This document shows positions 10,722 to 21,366 of a stretch of DNA of 44,736 nt, piece after piece. Origin of the DNA: Acanthamoeba sp. SK_2022b (Eukaryota > Discosea > Longamoebia > Acanthamoebidae); the NCBI GenBank assembly GCA_027943245.1, contig JANDJZ010000403.1, forward strand, positions 1 to 44,736, written 5' to 3'. The notes under the pieces were generated by a model. The model was not told the origin of the DNA, ran no database searches, and saw only the letters and a list, made by a program, of their open reading frames with translations. Made by a program: the position numbers and the translations under genes. Position 1 is the stretch's first letter, and each line of letters starts with the position of its first letter.

Positions 10722-11010
10722 ATCCGGTTCCACGCAACTTCCGAGAGCTGGTGTCCAACCAAACTTGCGGGCAGTGTTATCCTGGCGAATGGTAATTCAC
10801 CACAAAATGGCCGATGAAGCTAGGAGTTCCCCTGCGGAACTTCATGAGGAGATCGGCAGCGACATGCACAATTTGCACGGGTGATGGCCATTCGCCGAGG
10901 CCGACTTTCAATCACTGCACGCAAGTTTGCCCCCGGCGTGCGGAAGTTGCGTGGAGCGAGATGGCCTGTACGTAAAGGCCCTAGGCGGATTCTGACGTCC
11001 GGAGCAAGAT
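10712..11010. repeat. imperfect fold-back inverted repeat
   Basis: The segment 10731-10794 (starting CCACGCAACTTCCG and ending GGCGAATGG) is repeated in inverted orientation at 10884-10950. Weaker similarity continues outward on both sides (around 10712 and 10995-11010). The loop of about 90 bases contains its own small hairpin (ATGAAG...CTTCAT around 10816-10850). No transposase gene lies inside, so a fold-back element or a decayed short inverted-repeat transposon is plausible. It lies just ahead of the start of the receptor pseudogene. Confidence 0.5.
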
Positions 11011-11161
11011 GCGGTTGCTGTGATTGTCGCTCTCGCCCAGTTCGTCTGGTGTTACAAATAGGGAAGATTGACTCATAAGCACTATCACCACCACCGCCGA
11101 GGACACCTAGAGGAGAGCGATTGTCCATCATACTCTCATTGGCCCTACTCGAAGCTAGATC

Positions 11162-12942
11162 ATGCCACAGGGTTCTACTATCGCACTGGGCATAGCAGTG
11201 ATCTTCGCCCTGTGCTTGGGACACGGTACAGGGTAATGCAAGCCACGTCCTGTGCCAAAGCGCTCTAACGGGAGACCACACTCCAGTAGGCGCCGGAACG
11301 AGTGTTACCCTCGACGGAGTAGGCAGTTCGAACTCAGGCGTTATACAGGTCTGGATCAAGGGCTACCGCTTCAGTCGCGATGACATCACGTACGTGTAGA
11401 ACCGCAGCAACACAGTTTGAGCGCAACCGACCCATCTCGTTATCCAGAATTCGCTATACCCAGGGAGGCACATCGACCGCTCTTGAGCAGTATACGGCAG
11501 GCGTCTTGGTGCGCTCCAAGGCCTACCCTTTGGTCCCTTTGCACGGGCTGAATCTGACAGATTGCTCTGCGTCGACCAGGACTTCATGACCACCGACAGG
11601 GGCCTCTCTTTTGACCAGACCGGCGAGTACGACAATCTGATCCAGTTTCCAGTGGCCGGACAGGCCATGGTCATGGCCTACAACTTGCCTTCCCTCATCT
11701 CCACCGACCCAACGCTCGTACCAGCTTTCAAAAAATTCGCCCGCGCTCTGTTAAGCTTAATCCCGACTCACAAGACAACCTGTTGTGCACAATCTTCAGA
11801 TCTTGAACCGGACTGTGCTTGCCGCAATCTATCGAGGACAGATCGCTACTTGGGATCACCTGGCCATCCTTGAGCTCAACCCCAAAATCGCCAGCAAGCT
11901 GCCTTCGAACACGATCTTCATAGGCTACTCCACCTCCAGTTCCGTTCTCTCGTTACTGGAGGTGTTCAAGCTTGCGCTCGAAAGCTTCTCCGACGAATTC
12001 AAGGCTCAGTTCGCCGCGGCCAACCTGACTTTCTCAAACCTCCCACCGGCACTCAACGGCAACGCAGAGGACGCTGGTGGCACCTCTGCCGCGAGGGTAG
12101 AATGGCTTCAAGTACTTCCTGCCCCAGCTCTCACTGACTTGGGCACAGTTTGCTGACTCCGAGGTCTCAATACCAGTCCCGCCCGTATAGCTTGACCTTC
12201 CTCAACTATGTCGAGATTACCGGCAAAGCTTCTGCCGCACGCATGATTAACAAGGCGGGCAACCTTGTGTCTCCCACTGTGTCCGCCTTGCAGTCCGCTA
12301 TAGCTGGTACGTTAAGCTTATAATTATGATAAGTTTCTTGTCTGACGGTGCCGTGGGATACAGACTTCCAAGTTGCCTATGAGGCTGGCGATTTCACCCT
12401 GGACATTCTCGACGCGAATGGAACCGATTCGTGGCCCATGGCCTACCTCACGTTTTTTGCTATGGCCAAGAATGTGAGCACAGGCGATTGTACTAACGTG
12501 GAAGAACTGTTGAACTTTGTGGCCTGGCTTTACACGAACGACGAGTGCGTCTATCTCCATCACGTTTTTTGCTGAGCATGTGCTCATCATTCTTGTCGAC
12601 AATCAAAGCCTCTACAGCTGCGACGGAGAAGGGCGTGGCACCGTTAGACGTGAGTCTCCGAAAGAAGCTCATCAATCTGCTCAACACAGTCCAGTGCAAT
12701 GGCGAGGAGTCATTCTCGTCGGTTCTGGTCTCCGCCGGCGCACAGCTCACGCATATCAACTCGTGGGTGTCGGCATGGTCAAGCGAGCAGGGCAAGTTAG
12801 TATACTATCAATACACATCGGACGTAGCCAAGGCTCAGATGGTAGCATACAATATCGATTTCGGCGTCACCGACGACGCGCTGGGCGATGGCTGGGTACA
12901 TGTAGCCGTGCTTCCGTTGGCCGCGCTTCCTCTCGTTCCCAG
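11162..12942 (+). pseudogene. receptor kinase-cyclase gene, 5' part: signal peptide and PstS-like binding domains, interrupted
   Basis: Exon 1 (11162-11225) encodes a clear signal peptide (QGSTIALGIAVIFALCLG). After a short intron (11226-11286), TSVTLDGVGSSNSGVIQVWI opens a PstS-like periplasmic-binding (type 2) domain. It continues with TQGGTSTALEQYTAG, DFMTTDRGLSFD and QAMVMAYNLP. The hallmark LNRTVLAAIYRGQIATWDH follows at ~11800-11850, matching the conserved 'A.I..G.I..W.D' of the family. A second copy of the domain starts around 12620 (LLNTVQCNGEESFSSV..., AYNIDFGVTDDALG) and is cut at 12942 by the Copia element. Several frame changes and stops are needed to read it (for example after 11395). 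In Acanthamoeba such domains form the extracellular sensor of kinase receptors; the ligand is unknown. Confidence 0.65.
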
Positions 12943-13203
12943 TGTTGGACGAAGCCCAGAGTCCAGTGACAGGCGGCACGACATGACTCCTCCGGACATT
13001 CTGGGAGCCAGACTCCCAGAGTCGACACTGTCGACGACCTCCCTCCAATCCACTCTCGCGTCTGTTCCTTTTAAGGAACAGACATTCATTCTTTGTTTCT
13101 TTGTTCACTCTTTAGCGCGTTACACAATAAACTGTACACCTTCACACATAGCCGTCTTGGACCACATAGGTCTCCCGCACAGCCACACTCTTGCTCTGCA
13201 ATA
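12943..13203 (+). repeat. 5' LTR of the Copia element
   Basis: 261 bases, beginning TGTTGG and ending GCAATA. It differs from the 3' LTR by one 14-base gap (after 12966) and six substitutions, all in CpG positions (12979, 12994, 13024, 13058, 13060, 13084). It contains the dyad TGTTCCTTTTAAGGAACA at about 13064-13081, possibly a regulatory site, and an AATAAA at about 13126, which may direct polyadenylation. Confidence 0.93.
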
Positions 13204-13218
13204 GGTTATGGGCCCACC
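13204..13218 (+). promoter_or_regulatory. minus-strand primer-binding site, initiator tRNA-Met internal type
   Basis: The sequence GGTTATGGGCCCA immediately follows the LTR. It is complementary to the anticodon arm of eukaryotic initiator tRNA-Met rather than to a tRNA 3' end. Drosophila copia is known to prime from a cleaved half of initiator tRNA through the same sequence, so this element probably used the same half-tRNA mechanism. Confidence 0.8.
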
Positions 13219-13341
13219 TGCCCGTACGGCCTGAACGACGCTACCACTTCTCACTCTCTCGCTGACCGACCGTTTGAACCCGCCGTGTAACACTACCCGG
13301 CGACATCCTCAGCACTCCTGGAACATCCCATCACGCTCGTC

Positions 13342-13932
13342 ATGAACAAGTCACAGATTCCTCTTCTCCAATCGTCTGGAGAATTCCGTATTTGGAAAGC
13401 CTGGGTTCTCAGTCTCCTTCAGTCAAAGGGACTCGGAGGCTACGCCACTGGTGTCAACGTTCGTCCCACTGACAAGCTCACTGACACTGAGCCGGACCAC
13501 TCCGTTGAGGCCCGCAAGCTGGAGTTCGAGCAGGCGCTCAGCATCATCAAGACGCTGGTCCATCCCAGCCTCCTTCCTCTTGTTGAGCACGTCTCTACCC
13601 CTAAGGCTGCCCTCAACGCTCTCACCAAGGAGCTCAAGACCAGCGGCGTCAGTCACTTTCTCGCCAGCATGACCAAGCTCTTCTCTACCGTGAAGAAGCC
13701 TGGTCAGTCAGTGGCTGCCTACCTCGCTGAACTTGACAAGTGCACCAAGGTGGCCTTCCCTGACATCAACCACGAGCTCAACAACGCCCTCTCCCTCCTC
13801 AATGCTCTGCACAAAGAGGATGACGACAAACTTGAGCTGGACAAAGACGACTTGCAAGATCGTCCAGGGCATCATCTGATGCATCATCCAGAAGATGGTC
13901 CTCGCGATCACGCTCACTGGACTTCCTCCTGA
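13342..13932 (+). pseudogene. gag: Copia gag (capsid) region
   Basis: A 196-codon frame begins at the first ATG after the primer-binding site. FRIWKAWVLSLLQSKGLGGY and the following helices fit the N-terminal part of a Copia gag (UBN2-like), which coats the element RNA in virus-like particles. The normal frame is lost near 13880, and the expected continuation (LTGLPPEYDI at about 13912-13941) lies in another frame. The CCHC zinc knuckle appears further on in yet another frame (CQYCHKKGHLINNC at about 14172-14213). Hence the capsid protein is broken into at least three pieces. Confidence 0.75.
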
Positions 13933-16900
13933 GTATGACATCACCAAGGCCATCATTTCTGATTGGCCCAACCATCAACATCCACTGGGCCAGGGCCAAG
14001 CTTCAAGAATGAGAAGACGAAATCTCTCTTGAAGAGCAAGGTCTTCTGCCCACTGCTGACAAGGCGCGCACTGCACTCAATCACAAGCGCTGTCCCAAGC
14101 AGCAACATTGATCTGAGCCCAATCAGGCTGAAGGGAGCTCAGCTCCTAAGCCCACAGCTCATCCAACCGGCTCTACCTACTGCCAGTATTGTCACAAGAA
14201 GGGACATCTCATCAACAACTGCCCCAAGAAGAAGAAGCATGGAGACAACACCAACTGCGCATCTGACCATTCTTCAGAATCGGACAAGAAGCCTGTTTTG
14301 CTGACCATTGACGACAATGGCGCCACTTATACCGCCACGAACAACAGTACCTCCATCTGGTACCTTGATTCAGGGGCAACAACGCACATGATGGCCAAGC
14401 GTGACCTCTTCTCCAACTACGTCCTGCTCAATGACCACCATGTGACACTCAGTGACAACTCCCATGTCTGTGTTCTTGGCCACAGCACCATCAATGCTGT
14501 TCACTACATTGATGGCCAACCTGTGCCACTCAAGCTGCACAACATACTACACATGCTGAGCCTGGCCAAGAGTCTCATCTCTACAGCCAGACTCATGCAG
14601 TCCAACCTATCTACCAAGATAGGTCCCAACGGCTGCTGAGTCTTCCAAGTAGGCTCTGGCCACACTGTCCTTCGACTGATCCAGCTCAGCCAAATGCTCG
14701 TCATGATGCTTGAAACCCACCTTGACAAGGTCAACCAGGCCTGCACCATCAAGCGCGCACCAGTCACCCTCGACACTCTACACCAGCACTTTGGGCATGT
14801 CAATGAGGAAGCTCTCCGGGCCACCACCAAGGCCAATGGCATCTCTACCTCTGCCAGCTGCGTTGAGCAGTGCAAAGCCTGCATAAAAGGCAAGCACACA
14901 CACTCACCCATCAGCATTGGCCCAGCACCACATGCGACAGCTCCCATGGAGCTCATCCACTCCAACATCTGCGGCCCATTTGAGGTCCCCACCAACAGGG
15001 GCAGCCTCTACTACATCTCCTTCAGAGACGATGCAACCTGCTTCACCACCGTCTACTTGGTTAAGTGCAAGAGTCAGGCTGCAGACACCCTTGAGGAGTT
15101 CCTATGTGCCACGCCCCACAACTACTCCTGCCTTTGCCTTCGATCCAATCAAGGAGGCGAGTACATGGGCAAGCGCTTCCAAGCTGTGCTCAAGAAGCAC
15201 CACATCGCGCATGAGCCAACAGCACCCTACACACCAGAACACAATGGTGTGGCCAAATGCTTCAACAGGACCACGCTCAACATGACATGTGCTTTCCTCG
15301 CTCAGTCTGGCCTTGACTGAGCATTCTGGGGAGAAGCTCTATGCATGGCTGTCTATGTGCTCAACTGGCTTCCTAACAAGAAGACTGGTCGCTCCCCTCT
15401 TGAGGCCTGGAGCTACACCAAGCCTCAACTCAACCAGCTTCGCACCTTTGGTTGCCACGCCTATGTCCTCGACCAGCACAGCCACGGCAAGCTCTCAGAC
15501 CGAGCTCAAGCTGCCACCTACCTTGGGCCTGCCAACAATCACTCGGGCAACCACCGCCTCATCATGGATGACTCCAAGATCATTGTCACTGCACATGACA
15601 TCATCTTCCAAGAGGCTGTTATGCCTGCCTGTCTCACACCAACTCCAAGGCCAGCTCCATGGAACCAACCAAGCTGGACAACGCCAAGGCGACCTCACCA
15701 GTCAAGCCATCCAGCAAGGCCAAGCCTGAGGCTGATGTCTATGATGACCTTCCTGAGCTCCAGTAGATGACTCAGATGATGAGAGCAACAACAGCAATGA
15801 CAATGACACTCCTCACCACGCACAACAGTCCAATGACCATCACATTGAGCCACCTCCCAAGCTGGCTGACAAGCCAGCACTGCTGTTGGCCACCAAGCCT
15901 TGCTATGCCAAGCACACGCATGGCAAGCAGGCAACCGCCACTTCTACTAACAACAGCTCTACTACGGCATCCACATTGCCCTCCTCCTCTTCCTCCTCTA
16001 CCACACTGCCTGCTGCTGCTTCACTGTTGAGGGGTGAGGACAGCAACAACGGCTCAGCCCAGCTACAGCGCTCAACAAGGAAGACCAAACCCAACGTTTG
16101 GCTCATTGATCACACCAGTGTTGCCTCAGACAACGCATTGTCACGCCAAACTCCTACTCTGAGGCCATCAAGAGCCTGCAAGCTGACAACTGGCAGCTCG
16201 CCCTCAATGAGGAGTACCAGGCCCTTGTTCATAATGAGACCTACATGCTCTGCCCCTTACCCAAGGGGCGCAAGGCCATCAAGTCCAAGTGGTGCTTCAA
16301 GCTGAAACACCACACCAATGGCTTGATTGATTGCTACAAGGCGCGCTGGGTAGCCAAGGGCTTCAGCACCATGGCATCGACTACAACATCATCTTTGCAC
16401 CCATCCTCCACTTCAATGACCTCCACATTCTTCTTGTGTGGACCATCATCCTCAACTACAACCTCCACATTGTTGACGTCATGGGCGCGTTCCTCCAGTC
16501 CAACATCAACCACAAGAGCTACATTGAACAGCCTGAAGGCTATGTTGATCCACAACACTGGACTGGGTCTGCAGACTGCAGAAGTGCCTTTACAGCCTCA
16601 AGCAGTCACCATACAAGTGGAACCAGACACTCAACAGACATCTACGCGCATCTGGCTTCACTCCTACTGCCATCGATCCATGCCTGTACTACTCCAATTT
16701 GATGGGTCGCCGCTCCTTCATCAGCGTCTACGTCGACAATTGCACGATCCTTGCTGACACACACAAGATTGATCCAATCAAACAAGCACTGGCTGGGGCC
16801 TTCTCTATCAAGGACCTTGGCCCAGCCAAGTTGATCCTCGGCCTCAAAATTATCCAAGACCACAAACATGGCCTACTCTACACCCTCCAGTGTGGCAAGA

Positions 16901-17718
16901 TCAATGAGATTCTTGTAGACTTCAATATGTCCTCTGCCAAGGCCATCGACACACTGATGTCACTCAATGTTGACCTTCCCAAGCTTGAGAAGGTCTATCC
17001 AGAGGCTGCCAGTTTTCCCTTCCACTGCGCCATCAGCATGCTTCTCTACCTTGTGCAGACCTCTCAACTGGACATTCTCTACATGGTGACAAGGCTCAGC
17101 CAGCACTCTACTGCCTACAGCCCAGTCCACATTGTGGCAATCAAGAGGGTCATGCAGTACCTCATTGGTACACACAACCTGTCAATCTGCTACAACAAGT
17201 CCTGCACCAACCCAAACAACGCCTCCTCTCTCCTGCCAATCAGCTATGCAGACACCAATTGGGGCAACAATCCCTTGAGGCGATCAATGACCGGCGTCGT
17301 CTTCACCCTCAGTGGCGGTCCAGTTACCTGGACCACACAGACACAGAAGTGTGTCACTCTCTCCAGCACCAAAGCCAAGCTCAACACCCTCTCCAAAGGC
17401 TCCAAGCAGGCGCTCTACCTTCTCCACTTGATGCTGACCTTCACCAGGCCAGTCAACATGCTGATTGACCTCTATAATGATAATCAGAGCACTCTCACTC
17501 TGATCAACAGTGACCACACAGCTTACCAAGGCCACATGAAGCACTACAACATCAAGCTCACTCATCTTCATGACTCTACAGCCCAGAACTTCATCACAAC
17601 CAGCTACTGTCTGACAAACAACATGCTGGCCAACCTCCTGACGAAGCCACTCCCACATGAGAAGCTTCAACATCTAATCAGCCTCCTCAGCATGACAAAC
17701 GCCCCTACACTCAAGTGA
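13933..17718 (+). pseudogene. pol: Copia pol: protease, integrase, reverse transcriptase, RNase H, inactivated
   Basis: The protease signature WYLDSGATTHM lies at ~14359. The gag-pre-integrase finger (LHQHFGH ... C..C) at ~14780-14885 leads into an integrase core where the three catalytic acids are replaced: HSNICGPF (14964), RSNQGGEY (15147) and NGVAKCF (15255). The reverse transcriptase follows from ~16190 (YKARWVAKGF, VDVMGAFLQSN), and its YVDD box reads YVDN (16738). The last long frame (16699-17718) covers the RT thumb and RNase H, where YADTNW, GNNP and TKAKL stand for the usual YADADW, GDDP and TEAEY. Frame breaks occur at 14639, 15319, ~15765, ~16370 and ~16690. It cannot encode an active enzyme set. 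Confidence 0.85.
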
Positions 17719-17724
17719 GGGGCA
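17711..17724 (+). promoter_or_regulatory. polypurine tract
   Basis: The purine-rich stretch CAAGTGAGGGGCA directly precedes the TGTTGG of the 3' LTR, the position where plus-strand synthesis is primed in LTR elements. It overlaps the pol stop codon at 17716-17718. Confidence 0.7.
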
Positions 17725-17999
17725 TGTTGGACGAAGCCCAGAGTCCAGAGAGCCAGAGATTGTGACAGGCGGCATGACATGACTCCTCCAGACATTCTGG
17801 GAGCCAGACTCCCAGAGTCAACACTGTCGACGACCTCCCTCCAATCCACTCTCACATCTGTTCCTTTTAAGGAACAGACGTTCATTCTTTGTTTCTTTGT
17901 TCACTCTTTAGCGCGTTACACAATAAACTGTACACCTTCACACATAGCCGTCTTGGACCACATAGGTCTCCCGCACAGCCACACTCTTGCTCTGCAATA
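17725..17999 (+). repeat. 3' LTR of the Copia element
   Basis: 275 bases. It has an extra 14 bases (within 17749-17764) compared with the 5' LTR and five of the six CpG-derived substitutions (17775, 17790, 17820, 17854, 17856). The flanking CCCAG at 18000-18004 completes the target duplication. Confidence 0.93.
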
Positions 18000-18004
18000 C
18001 CCAG

Positions 18005-19500
18005 TACGCCAATTATCCACTCATCCATGTCAGGCTCTGCGTTCATTATTTAACGTTATCTACTACAGCGTACAACTTGCCTGAGCTGAACGGCTACACT
18101 CTGGTGCTCGATGCTAATGTGGTCGCCCGGATCTACTTGAAAGAAATCACCACCTGGTTGGACCAGAGGATCAAGGACATCAACCCAGCTTATGTAGCCG
18201 CTCTTCTGCCCGACGGCGTTCTCGTCGGCCATTATCCGTCTGCGCACCATGTCCGACTGCGAGGACGCGCAGGCATTGGCCGACTTCTTGCGCTGGACAC
18301 AGTACGACTCGGTGGCCCTGCAAGTCGCCAATAGGCAGGGCTACGTGATCTCCACAGCGTCCGAGAAGCTGAAGGCCACCTACCTGATCGCCCTCAAGAG
18401 CTTCACGTGCGACGGTGCCACCGTGAGTGCGCTGGCCGGCTGCATCAGCCCCAGCGGACTGCTATGCTCAGACGCCGGTACCTGCACCGACGGCGGATGC
18501 AATTGCTATACGGGCCTAGAGGGATCCTACTGCGAAGCCAGCTCCACGGGCGCGTCCGACAGCACGATCGCCATCATAGTTGGTATTGCCTGTACCAGGA
18601 CTACCGCATTGACTCTTTAGTATCCGTGTGCTCATCACTCTATTGCGTAATTGGCAGGCGTGACTGTGCCGGTTGTCTCGCTGATCATCCTCTCCCTGAT
18701 CGCACTGATCGTGGCGCTGGTCGTTATGATGAAACGCAACGGCCAGGCGCAGGACGATTGGGAAATCAAGTACGATGATCTCGAGGTCGGTGAGCACCTC
18801 GGCACCGGGGGATTCGGCGACTTTAACCGCGCAGTCTGGAAGGGCACCGAGGTGGCCGTCAAGGTCATGGCCTAGGATCGGGTCACCAAGGACATGGAGA
18901 AAAGTTTCCAGGACGAGGTCCGCGTCATGACTTCACTGCGTCACCCGAACGTGGTGCTGTTTATGGCGGCGTGCCAAGGCACCAAAGATGTGCATCGTCA
19001 TGGAGTTTATGTCCCTCGGCTCCCTCCACGACGTACGCATCTATCACGCTTCTCTTTTGTTGGGCATTCAAGTTCCTTACTTACCCCGACCATCCGTGCA
19101 GTTGCTGCACAATGAGCTCATTCCGGAGATCCCGTTCGCGCTCAAGGCCAAGATGGCCTACCAGGTCCAAGGGCATGCACTTCCTCCATTCGTCAGGTAT
19201 CGTGCACCGGGACCTCAAGTCACTCAATCTGCTGCTGGACGCTAAGTGGAACGTCAAGGTGTCCGACTTTGGCCTCACCAAGTTCAAGGAGGATATCAAG
19301 AGCAAGGGCGCCCTAGGGGACATTGACGGTAGCGTGCACTGGACGGCAGAGGTGCTCAACGAGTCGGCCGACGTGGATCTGATCCTGGCCGACGTGTACT
19401 CGTTCGGCATCATCCTGTGGGAGCTTCTCACCCGCGAGCAGCCCTACCTGGGCCTCAGCCCCTCGGCCGTTGCTGTATCTGTCATCCGGGACAACCTGCG
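18005..19500 (+). pseudogene. receptor kinase-cyclase gene, middle part: binding-domain end, EGF-like, membrane helix, first TKL kinase
   Basis: The second PstS-like domain resumes at ~18069 (YNLPELNGYTLVLDANVVAR, IYLKEITTWLDQRIKDINP). An EGF-like Cys cluster follows at ~18400-18540, then a membrane helix (VVSLIILSLIALIVALVVM, ~18670-18730) and a TKL kinase: glycine loop GTGGFG, lysine VAVKVM, HRDLKSLN and DFGL. It is broken by an in-frame TAG at 18873-18875 just after the lysine, frame changes near 18990 and 19170, and loss of the Pro of the APE motif (WTAEVL, ~19350). Kinases of this shape are cytosolic signalling domains of amoebal surface receptors; this copy should not make a full receptor. 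Confidence 0.75.
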
Positions 19501-20176
19501 GCTCGTCGTCGTCCTCGGGGAGCGGGGGCAGAGGCGACCAGGGGGCGCCCAGGCCAAACATGTACGGCTCGTGGACGCTTCCCTCGGCTGCCACGTCATC
19601 CTCCAATGGCTCGTCGTCGAACGGCTCTTCGAACGGGTCCAAGCACAGGTCGGCCGCGGCCGCATCCGGTGGCCTGCGCCCGCCCGAGGGGGAGGTGACC
19701 ATTGTGTTCACGGACATCACGCGCGCCGCCTCTCTCTGGCAGTTCAACCCCGCGGCCATGCGCGACGCAACCCTCCTCCACAACGAGGCCCTTTGCGGTG
19801 CGCTGCTGAAGCACCGTGGCTACGAGGTGGTGTTCCTGCGCGACAGGAACAGCGGCGAGGGGTCCTTCTGCATGGCTTTCCAGCATGCCACCGACGCTCT
19901 CGCATGGTGCATGGAGGTGCAGCGCTCCCTGCTCGCCGTGATCTGGCCTGAGGCGTTGCTGGAACATCCAGGCGCGGCGGAGGAGTGGGCGACGTGGACG
20001 ACCGCGTGCTGTTCAAGGGTGCGCATGGGCTTGCACGTGGGGTCGCCCAAGGTGGTGCGCGACCCGATGACGCGGCGCGTGGAGTACATTGGGCCGGTGG
20101 TCAATGCTGCGGCGCGCATCACGGCCCTCACCCACGGTGGCCAGATCGTCATGAGCCGCTCGGTCTATCTCAAGGT
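19501..20176 (+). pseudogene. receptor kinase-cyclase gene: Ser/Gly linker and class III nucleotide cyclase domain
   Basis: A Ser/Gly-rich linker (19510-19680) leads into a class III adenylyl/guanylyl cyclase catalytic domain in one frame. VTIVFTDITRAASLW carries the first metal-binding Asp; RVRMGLHVGSP and YIGPVVNAAARIT carry the catalytic Asn and Arg. The usual second metal site (EGDxF) reads GEGSFCMAF, apparently without its Asp, so activity would be doubtful even without the other breaks. The domain would make cAMP or cGMP; substrate choice is not readable here. The next exon does not join in frame after the presumed donor at 20177. Confidence 0.7.
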
Positions 20177-20280
20177 AAGGGAAACCGAGCCCCCACCGGT
20201 ACCGTTTGCAATCCGCAACGCGAGTGCCTTTTCATACGTGGCTTGGTGGTCTGCCTGATCCTCTTCTTAAACCGCGTGAT

Positions 20281-21366
20281 TCGTGCAGGCTCTAAACTGT
20301 ACGAGATCAAGGCAGACGGGCTGGAAGGCCGGTTCTTTGGCGGAGTGACCAGCGTCGAGAAGCGCGCGCCCATCGTCGGGGCCACATCGATCGCAACGGC
20401 GAAGTCGGCCGATTTGGACGAGATGGACAGCGCGAGTGGAGGTGGCAGCAAATCTGTCAGCAGCCATAGCAGTGACGGGGCCGGTGAGCTGCAGACGGCG
20501 GTGGGAGAGGGCATGATGTTCAAGGAGGACACCTTCCTCACCTCGGCCAACCTCTGCCGATGGATCATCGACTACGGCGAGATCCAGGTGGGCAAGCAGG
20601 TGGGCCTCGGCTCCTACGGCGTGGTCTACCGCGGCAAGTGGAAGGTCGTCGAGGTGGCGGTGAAGCGGTTCATCAAGCAGAAGCTCGACGAGCGGCGCAT
20701 GCTCGAGTTCAGGGCCGAGATGGCATTCTTGTCGGAGCTGCACCACCCCAACATCGTGCTGTTCATCGGGGCGTGCGTGAAGAAGCCCAACCTGTGCATC
20801 GTGACCGAGTTCATGAAGCAGGGCTCCCTCAAGGACATCCTCCAGAACAATTCCGTCAAGCTGTCGTGGCAACTGAAGCTGCGCATGCTTCGCTCGGCGG
20901 CGCTGGGCATCAACTACCTCCATTCGCTGCATCCGATCATCGTGCATCGAGACGTGAAGCCGTCGAACTTGCTGGTGGACGAGACCTGGAACGTGAAGGT
21001 GGCCGACTTTGGGTTCGCGAGCAGGAGGAGAACGCCACCATGACGCGCTGCGGCACGCCCTGCTGGACGGCGCCGGAGATTATCCGCGGGGAGAAGTACG
21101 ACGAGCGGGCCGACATGTTCTCGTTCGGCATTGTCATGTGGGAGGTGCTGACGCGGAAGCAGCCATTCGCGGGGCGCAACTTCATGGGCGTGTCGCTCGA
21201 CGTGCTCGAGGGCAAGCGCCCCCAGATTCCCAACGACTGCCCCGACGGGTTCGTAAGGTGATGAAGAAGTGCTGGCTCCTCACCCGACAACCGGCCCAAG
21301 ATGGAGGACGTGCTCCTCTTCTTCGACCGAGCCATCGGCGACGATCCTCACGTCCTCGGCGAGTAG
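20281..21366 (+). pseudogene. receptor kinase-cyclase gene, 3' part: second TKL kinase
   Basis: From 20288 the frame reads a regulatory linker and then a well-conserved TKL kinase: GLGSYGVVYRG, VAVKRF, LHHPNIVLFIGAC, HRDVKPSNLLV and VADFGFAS. At ~21020 the activation loop shifts frame (a deletion relative to the normal loop); CGTPCWTAPEII and the DxxxFGIxxWE helix continue in the new frame to ~21253. Two further shifts (near 21255 and 21290) separate MKKCW from the last exon piece DNRPKMEDVLLFFDRAIG, ending with TAG at 21364-21366. With the parts above, this gives the order sensor - membrane helix - kinase - cyclase - kinase typical of Acanthamoeba receptors. Confidence 0.75.

Larger units (their letters stand above)
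12943..17999 (+). mobile_element. Copia-type (Pseudoviridae) LTR retrotransposon, complete but inactivated
   Basis: A 5057-base element with two LTRs (12943-13203, 17725-17999), a primer-binding site directly after the 5' LTR, gag, a single pol in the Ty1/copia order (protease, integrase, reverse transcriptase, RNase H), a polypurine tract, and a five-base target duplication CCCAG on both sides (12938-12942 and 18000-18004). Gag and pol are broken by frameshifts and stops, and most conserved acidic residues of pol that directly follow a C are replaced. It is inserted inside the receptor pseudogene, within or beside an intron of the second PstS-like domain. CpG is strongly reduced compared with the host sequence around it. 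Confidence 0.95.

Noticed and set aside
11162..12942. Recent bacterial gene transfer of a phosphate-binding protein
   Set aside because: The PstS-like domain is interrupted by introns, has host-like composition and is fused to eukaryotic kinase and cyclase domains, so it is an old part of an amoebal receptor family.
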